A stretch of DNA of 64,000 bases. It comes from Piper betle. Lineage: Eukaryota > Streptophyta > Magnoliopsida > Piperales > Piperaceae. Position numbers and translations under genes: made by a program. Where the stretch lies: positions 1-64,000 of the forward strand of contig JAURVB010000115.1 of the NCBI GenBank assembly GCA_033002965.1, given 5' to 3'. This document shows, piece by piece, positions 49,101-58,100 of this stretch (the stretch's first letter is position 1; every line of letters starts with the position of its first letter). The notes under the pieces were generated by a model. That model was not told the origin of the DNA. It saw only the letters and a program-made list of their open reading frames with translations, and made no database searches.

Positions 49101-52100
49101 TACAAGGTGTCCTCCCAGTTTAACACAATAGCCAGATGTAGATCTTTGATCAGATATAGAACTTGCCCAATCAGTATCTGCAAATCCTTCCACTTCTAAT
49201 GACTTTCCTGATTGATGCTTTGTGTATAGTAACCCTTTTGCAGGACACCCCTTTTAAGTGCTTTAGAATTCTCAGAACAGCATTCCAATGTGCTAATCTA
49301 GGTTGTTGCATAAATTGACTAGCCAAGCTGACTGCTAAGGAAATGTCAGGCCTTGTCATGGTTAGGTAGATCAACTTACCAACTAGCCGTCTATACCTCC
49401 CAGCATCCTCCAAGAGTTCTCCCCATCTGCTTGAAGTTTCATTCCAAACTCAATAGCTGAATCCACTGATTTAGCCTTGATGAATCCTGTTTCCTGCAAC
49501 ATATCAATCACATACTTTATCTGACTAAGATAAATGCCTTTTTGTTGCCTCAATACCCCAATGCTAAGGAAATAAAGAAGCTGTCCTAAATCTTTGATCA
49601 GTAATTTAGATTTTAACCACTGCTTTGTCTCATTTAACCATATCATCAACATAGACCACCACTATAACTGAGACTTTTCAAGTCTTTTTAACAAAGACAG
49701 AATAGCTAGATACACACTTGATAAAACCAAATGCAATTAAGATTTGTCTGAATTTTTCAAACCAGGAATGGAGAGGTGCGAAAGAGGTGGATGGAGAGGT
49801 GTAGAAGGGAACTTCAAAGAAGGTATCATCCATGGTGAGGAAGTTCTTTCGATGGGTAGGATTATAACACAAGTAGCCCTTTGAGGTCTAGAATGTCCTA
49901 AGAAGACACACTTGATAGCTTTGGCTGACAACTTATCTTTCCTCATAGGAAGAACATGAACAAAGCATGTACATCCAAAAATCTTAGCTGTTACAGGAAA
50001 CAATGGGTGATTAGGGAAGACAATTTGATGAGGGATGGCATTGTGAAGTGAAGCACTGGGCATGCGATTGATCTAAAAACAGGCTGTAAGAACAGCCTCA
50101 GGCCATTGATGTTTAGGTATTGACAGTCATAAGACTTCGAGTGACCTCGAGAAGATATCTATCTTTTCTCTCGGCCACACCATTTTGTTGTGGGGTGTAG
50201 GTGGAAGTCTAATGTATTATAGCATGTGTAGAGAAGTTTTGTTTGAAGGAAGATGAAATATATTCAAGAGCATTGTCTGATCGAAAGGTTTTAACGGCAG
50301 CAGTGTATTGTGTTTGTATTTCATGCACAAAGGATTGAAACTTAGAAAATACTTCAGACCTGTCCTTCATTAAGTAAAGCCAAGACATCCTACTACAATC
50401 AACAATAAATAGGACATAGTACTTAAATTGAACAGGAGACTGCCATGGGTCCCCAAACATTAAAATGAATACAGCTCAAATAACTTAGTAGACGTAGACC
50501 TAGAACTCGGATCATAAGAGGCATGAATGCGCTTTTGACAATTCACATGACTCACACCTAAGGGTTGGAACACCATACTAAGAGGGTACCTTCAGCTTCA
50601 ATTTATTGAGGATGAGATGACCTAAAGTGAAGTGCCATTCAAGTGCAGTGGAGGGGGAAGCTCCATGACCAACAGTTGCTGCTTGACATTGATTTGCACG
50701 CAGGTAATAGAGGGCTCCATCACTCTAACCACGACCAATCTCCTTCCTTTCCAGCCCCTCCTGAAATATGCAACCAATAGGAGTGAATAAGAACTCTCAA
50801 GATTGAGTAGAACACAACTTTTTAACAGATATGAGGCTAATATGAAGGGAGAACCAATAGGACATCAATAATCCTCAGTTTGGAGTTAATTTGCACATCT
50901 CCTTTACCTACTTCTGGAACCTTGCTACCGTCAGCTAGATTGACCATAACAGGGGTTTGAAACGGTGGACAGTCTGGAGAATGTAGCATTTAGGGTTGGC
51001 AACTCCATACTAATCAAGACCTGGTTTTTGGCTGATTCATATTGAGAACCAAGGGCAGCAAGGTAGGATGTCACCTTGAGTTCCCCCTTTGTTCCTTGCA
51101 CATGGCCAGATCTGTGGGGTATGGTTGGTACAAGCTCAGCTCCTCCCACTTCAATTTAATGAAGCTATAGTGCTCATGAAAAGGCTTTGATCCCTGCTTT
51201 GTAAGAAATATGTCCTCACACAGTTCATAGACTCGTTGGATATATCCTTCCAAGTCCACTTGTTTCCTTTAGAGATTCCAAACAGCAAAGGCTGTGGGCA
51301 ACAACATGACATCACAACTGACGTGTAGTTTATCTTCTTCTATATACTTGAGTTTCTCCTTGGACACCAGGAACGTCTTGATGGCAGCAGACGAGGTGAT
51401 GGAAGAGCTGCTGAGTAATTCAGCAATTGAAAAAGAGGTAGCATCAGATGAAGTGGTGATGGGTTTAACACTGGCTGCCATGGCTACGTTGTACTGATTG
51501 ATGAAGGAAAGTGGTGATCGGTTTATCATGTGAGGAAGATTATGAATGCATCCTTCTGAGCTCTTGGACCATAGGCAACTTTGTATGCGTCCAACAACAT
51601 GGTTCTTGAAGACTGTACTGGCCTTCATTTCCGGAGCATCCTATCCAATATTTTGGTGAAAGTTCTATCACTGTTGAGAAACATGTTAGGTGTTCCTCTC
51701 TTCCCTAATAAGCAACCCTTAATGGATCTCAGATTGCATTTGCAACGGCTTGTGTGGAAATTGACTCTACATTCTCTTATCTCATTCTCTTATCTCACAT
51801 CATTGTATTTACAAAATGAGGATGATTCTTTTTTCACTCAACCCATAATGTATGAATGGAAACCAAAGGTTTGGTCTAAATGCTTTTGCTTTGACCACAC
51901 TAAAATTGCTTCTCTCAAATTTGCTTTGGCGTCCTGTTAGTTAGCAAGCCCCACTTGCAACAACAGTGAAGGAATACCTTTCTTTAGTAGTTTTACTTAT
52001 CCGGTATAATCTTGTCACTAAAGCTAATAAAAACATTGCTTGAAGTGGTATTTGCTCACTGAGTATGATGGCTACTACAAATGACTTAGAGTTGGTACAT

Positions 52101-55100
52101 CATTGTTCAGTTGGTGGTGTTCGGCTTCCTATTGCTCATGTAACCGATCAGAGTTCTTCATATCAAAATGAACCGTCTTCCTCACTAACCACTCAGAAGA
52201 ATTGGATTATTGTTTCATCAAAGGCCGACAAGGTTAAAAATATCCTCAACTATGGGAATGCATTTTCACCTTCTAAGACAATTCGTCCAACATGAGTTTA
52301 TTTGTCAAACTTTGGCATCCTAAGAGATCCTAGGGAAAGCCGGAACCACCTTGAAAGGACAATCAACCCTTTTGCACCCAATGACATTCCTAGCAGCTTG
52401 GAATACTTGTGGGCCCTCCCATGGAGCAAAGAGTTTGGATGTTTTAAATTGACCCACAAGGAAACATATCTTATTGAGCTTTGTGAAATGAAGATCAAGG
52501 ACCACAAGTTGCAGCTTATTAAAGGAAATAGTATTAGAGGATGCACCTTATCCACAATAACTCTTCTAACCCCTCCAGCTGTATCTTTGTATTGTGGAAT
52601 CGTCTTTGTAACGTTCAGTAGATGCTTAGATTGTCCACTGGTCATTTTAATTGCCTTCCCTAGCTCACCTAATCAATGTCTCATTCTTTTCGAGTTAGAT
52701 GAATCAAGGTTTAAAGGGTCGCGACCTTTTTGCTTCTTCACAATGTGACTCTCTAATGAGAGTAGATGGAAACCTTTAATTTGTCTCTGAGCCGTCAGTC
52801 AAGTCAGCTTTGAAGCTTTGGAATTTGAAAATTTTTGGCAAGAACAAAAAAGCGGGTTGGGAAATTCCCTCCTCAATTTTCATGTTGCACAGTCCAATCT
52901 CTTCGCTGATCCTATGAATTTGGCTCTATCAGGAGCAGATAAAGAAGCTCACATACGCTTGTGCTATGAAGAATATATTACGGAGAAGTTTCTAGGCAAA
53001 AGTCAAGTAGAAACTGGCTTCAAGTTGGTGATAGGAATTCTCACTTTTATGTTATTGTTGCTTCTCACTCTTTGAGGAACCAATTGTATGCCGTGATTGA
53101 CTCATTTGTCAATTGATTAACTGTTCCCCAAGCTATTGGAAATGAAGCTGAAAGGTTCTTCATGCAGCTTTTCACTCCATCATCCCTATTCCTATTTCAC
53201 ATTTCTTTTGGCTGGAGGTTGCCTCATCTGCAAAGAGAGGTTTGATATCAGGTATGGACTCTACCTTAATACAAGATTATGATGTGGAAAATCCAAATGA
53301 AATTCCAAACACGCTTCACATATGGTGAAACCCTTATTCATATTTACCAAGCCCATGTCACATCCCACAAGACGATTCTGAAGAAGATTTTGCCTCCTAA
53401 TTTTTAAAATCTCACATTTATTCAAAATTATATAAGAAAAATACATATGAAATCCTTAAAAGAGATAGGAAATTTTTAAAAGAGGTTTACCACCATATCT
53501 GTTTTTGTGGAAGTGCACATTCTGTGGTGATGACCTTGTTCTATTCTCTGTCAGTGTTGAGGTTTAGAATTTGCTTGTGTTGATTTTGTTTTACAGCACC
53601 TTTTTTCTCTTTTTTTTCTCCTAGTGCCATGACCCCTATTAACTAATGCAAATCTTACCTTTTTAGTGCTATCCAGGAGAGGATGAATTGGCTATTGCAA
53701 GAGCGGTTTTGATGTGAGTAAGATCAGGTGGCCTCAACCCCTCTATTATGTGAGGTTGCTGCCTCCCAATTAAATTTTGTACTGCTCCCTGTTGAATTAA
53801 AGAGAAACAAAATATTGGATTTTGTTTGGTTGAAAGAAAAAAGTCTGGATGGAAAAAACATAATTTTCACTTGTTAACAGGAATCTATTAAAATTATATA
53901 AGGAGCCAAAAGGAAGAAGAGGATTGAAAAAATTAAACTAATGTCGGTGGGGTTTTTGTTTAGAAGCCGTAGAAATTTGTTATGCTTTTGGTTTTTGGTT
54001 TAGAAGCAATAGGATCTTTTAGGAGGAAAATGATTTCTTGATTCGGTAATGAGTTGAATATAAAAATGAAAGAAAGGAGACATTTCCCTTTGTTATTATT
54101 TTTTTAAAGAAAAATGAACCCATCATGGTTTTTGATTTATTTTAAATGGTTAAACTAAGTTTACATGGTATAGTAGTAGTTGGAGAAGACGTGTGGGATC
54201 AAATCCAGCTCATAGGAATATTAATTTTTGCCTTGTGTTTGTCAATGTGCTAAGCAATGAAAAACTTATTTGCACTTGCGTAGAAATGCTGATAGGAGTG
54301 AACAATTGGTCGTTTCAGTGAACAGACCGAATTAAATTTTTGAAATACACTTTGGACAATAAATATTGAATCCGAACCGAAACTCACAATTGTCCAAAAC
54401 TGATCCGACAATTGGTCGGCTTGGTTTGGTTTCAACAACCACCGAAATTTCTCAAGAGACAAAAAATTTTTGTGAGGCTACTGCCATATGCATCTATGTA
54501 AAATTTACAGTCAAACAAATGGAAACTTATTACTCCAACAAAATCTTTCAAATCTCAAATCATATTAAATCATGCAAGTTAAGAGAGAGCATAATTCAAT
54601 ATTTATAAAAGGTAAGATTTGCAATAGCCTGATGAGAGCAAGTTAATATTAAATGGTTTCTTTTCCACACATTTTGAGCTTTTTGACGAAGTGGTTAAAT
54701 CATCTAAGTTTTCACTTGTAATGCAGCAATAGGGTGTTGGTTTAAACTTTAAATCTATCTAGCAGCATATTCATCGCCTCTGTGTTATTTGCCCAATAAA
54801 TGGTTGACTTACATTTGTCTACGAGCTAATAAGCCATAATAACTTAGCTTGCATACATTGGGAGGTGTTAAAAGTAAATGAGAAATGTTTTGAACTAGCT
54901 GAGTTCCTGTAGGTTTTTTCTTGTATTCCATCCAAGTTCACATCTAAAGCTATCTATTTTTACAGGTATCTATCACTAGGGAACATGAGGGATGCAAATC
55001 ATCTATTGGATGAGCTAAAGAAGCAGCTGGCAACGAAAAACCTTGAAGTTCTACAATCAGATCTCATCAAATTCATTCTTTATTTGTTGCAGACGTACGC

Positions 55101-58100
55101 CGTTTTACTTCTTTTTCTAGTAGTTATATTATGTGTTAGAAGATGAAGCTTTAGACTATAGCACATCTAAGGACATAAGAGTATATGGTTCTTATTTTTA
55201 TTTTTTGCCTTGATTGACATTTGTTTTCACTATAATTGATTCTTCATTCACTTTTCTTGTTGAATTGCCATTGGTTATTCGTGGTTTGCCTGAGTCAGCT
55301 GTTCTCCACTTCTAATACCCCTTGTTCACAGTGCACACATTTACGTAAGCCACATATTAATTGTTTCTCATTTGAGGTCCAATCCATATAGACTGTTTAT
55401 CCCTTTAGGCCCAACCCACTTTGTGCAACACATTTACTCTGTTAGCTGCTTGCTTGTAGTTGCTTGCCACCTTAATTGCTTGGCAGCCCCCATCAAATTT
55501 ACCTTGTTTGAATTTATTGTTTGATGTTATTAAGTCCTGTGAACTTATTAGCTCTAATTATTTGTTTGAATTTATTAATTATTTGAGTTTGTTATTTTTT
55601 TGTAAGGTATCTTGCTTTAAGTTACCAATGTAATTCTATTATTATGTGTTTGTGACTATCCTTCATGCAAATTGATCATATTTTTACATGCCTATGCATT
55701 CACATACTATAAAATAATCATCCGTATCTTATGATAATTTATTTATAAGCATCACAATTTTTTCCGAAAATTGCCAACAATATCTTTGGGATATCTCGGC
55801 CAATTGGATGTCCAAAATGAAACCAAAATCTGATCTTACCAACCTTGCATAGGATTAATGATCGCATACACACAATTGGGAGCCAAACTTTTATTGAACA
55901 GTAGTCACTTTACAATAATGGCGAGACCCATAGTTGGGAAAAATCTGACTTCTAAATCTAATTAAAAATAAACATAAAAATTCAAATTACAGAAAAGATT
56001 GTACTAATTTAAAAAGTTGATTATATTGGTAAACCTTTCATGAATTTTAGTTGCAAATGAAGTCCTGAATGATAGGATTTGGCTTTGAGTTAGAGAAATC
56101 AAGCCTAATCCTATCGATAAATATTTCCACATTGAGGGTTCAATCTCAATTTAGAAGATGAATTTGGCACCTCGGGGTTTGCCAGCTCTTGTTTCCTATT
56201 TCTAAGATAATTGTAAAAAAAATTGATTCTTTCTTGTCCAAAGGCTAGATTACATTCCCTTTTTATAGACTTACCTGTCAAGGCTTTATAATGGTCCTTG
56301 AATGAAACGTTCGGGCCTTAACTCACATTGACCGAAATGTTTTACAAATATCATTGAATAGTTTTTCTGCGGGTCTCATAACTTAGACCAACTACCCACT
56401 AAAGTTGACTAAAAGGCTTCTAACCTAACAAAAAGAAATTAAAGTTGCTTGTTGTCTGACCTGGGATATACAATGGAGATTGAACACGAATTAGTGTCTC
56501 TCATCCCATAGTCTATAAATAAAGTGAGGGTGATTTGAAGGCTGACTTGGTTGTTGAAATGATCTACTAGAAAGCGGTGGGATTTTTACTCTTTAATAGG
56601 GCGTTTGGTTGCATTGTCTTGTTCCCATTTATTGTCAAAATATAAAATAACAATGTTAATGGATAAATAAGATGTTTGGTAAAACATTGCCAAAATATAA
56701 AATGGTAGAGATTGTTTCTAGAAGTTTGTATAAATGTTAGAAAAAAAATGCAGGTCGGGCCCTGTTTATATTTTTCGAAAGCTCATCCATCTCCCTCTCC
56801 TGTTGCATATATAATTTATCAGCTGCCATTTTTTATAGTTGTAAGAAAACAAAAATTGTGACAAAATTATCTAGATATTTTATTGAAAATTTTCTATTGC
56901 AACCAAACACCCTTTAAAGAAAATGTCGGTGGTGGTGCGACAAATGGGTTAGTGACTGTAAAATTAATGGTCAAAACTTATTATAGTGAGAAAGGATAGT
57001 ATAATTGGTCCTTGTATTGGTTTTTTCTTGTAGGAGTTTGGAGCTAAGTAAAGGGTATGTGGTTATTTCTTTCCTTGACCTAAAAAATTACATATCTTTA
57101 ACACTATCTGGAGTATGAACTTGTTTTACTTTTGCAAAGCTACTTTTTTATAACACCTACTTGATTTAAGATGCGCGCGGAATATGGTTTGGTGTTTATG
57201 ACTATCCTAAATTTAGTTGTTTTCTTGAAACTGATAATATGTTTGTTTAGCTGAGTTATTATTACTACACAATTTTAATTAGATCATTATCCTTTCACCT
57301 CTGTATTATGCAATGAATAACCTATAACTTTTATTTTTAACAAACCAGATGATTATCTTATCTTGATCATGTTTCTAATTTTATGTCTTTTGAAAATTTT
57401 ATTAATTTTAAAAAATAATTTTTTATCTTTTTAACCAACCAGATGATTAGTAAATTTATGCAGTTTGGAAAGAGATGCTTTGCCACTATATAGGATTCTT
57501 AGGCAGAGCTTCAAATCAACTTTAGATAGAGATCCTACTTTTGAAGAGGTGAATGTCTCTTTTTTGCTCTTTTTTCCTTTGAGATTTTATATATGAATAT
57601 TGTAAATGTGTTGTCTATTAGTTGCTTGATCAAATTGCTGAGAGATTTTATGGAGTAAGGCGCAGGAGCGGGTTGGGCATATTTGGGGATTTGTTCAAGG
57701 TAACTGTTCTCATACTTAGCTGTCCTGATAATTATTTTACTGTTAGTTTTGCATGTGTCATGGCTTGCAGCTTTCTACATTTGGTTAGGTTACCCGCGAC
57801 AAATGTTTGGTGAATTTACATATAACTTGTAAAAGTACATCGTGAGCGAGTTTCACAATCTTATCTATGGCCCAAGTCTTTGAATTGTTGGTGAGAAGAA
57901 TCTCATGCAATTAATTATAACTTGGAATATGTTAATTAATTAAATACTTGATATTACAAGAAATAGGAATGTGTAAAGTATGTAAAATGCCTGAAATCAT
58001 GGGAAAGCAGGATTTTAGTCTCGGTTGATGTGAGGTAGATCTAGATAAGTCCGTGATCTGGTTAGTTCTCAGGGGAGGGTTGGGCAAGCTGCCAAATTGC

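Larger units (their letters stand above)
48656..51640 (-). mobile_element. Decayed Ty1/copia retrotransposon in GET4 intron 7 (antisense)
   Basis: Minus-strand order gag (51628 to about 50930), integrase (50460 to about 49740), RT (about 49820 to 49171), RNase H (49078 to 48668), then polypurine tract. The gag start reads [13 protein letters not shown], related to [13 protein letters not shown] of the intron 5 element, so the two belong to neighbouring lineages. GAGCTCTTGGACCA near 51558-51571 could be a PBS on the minus strand. A 5' LTR is not recognisable beyond it. Confidence 0.9.
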
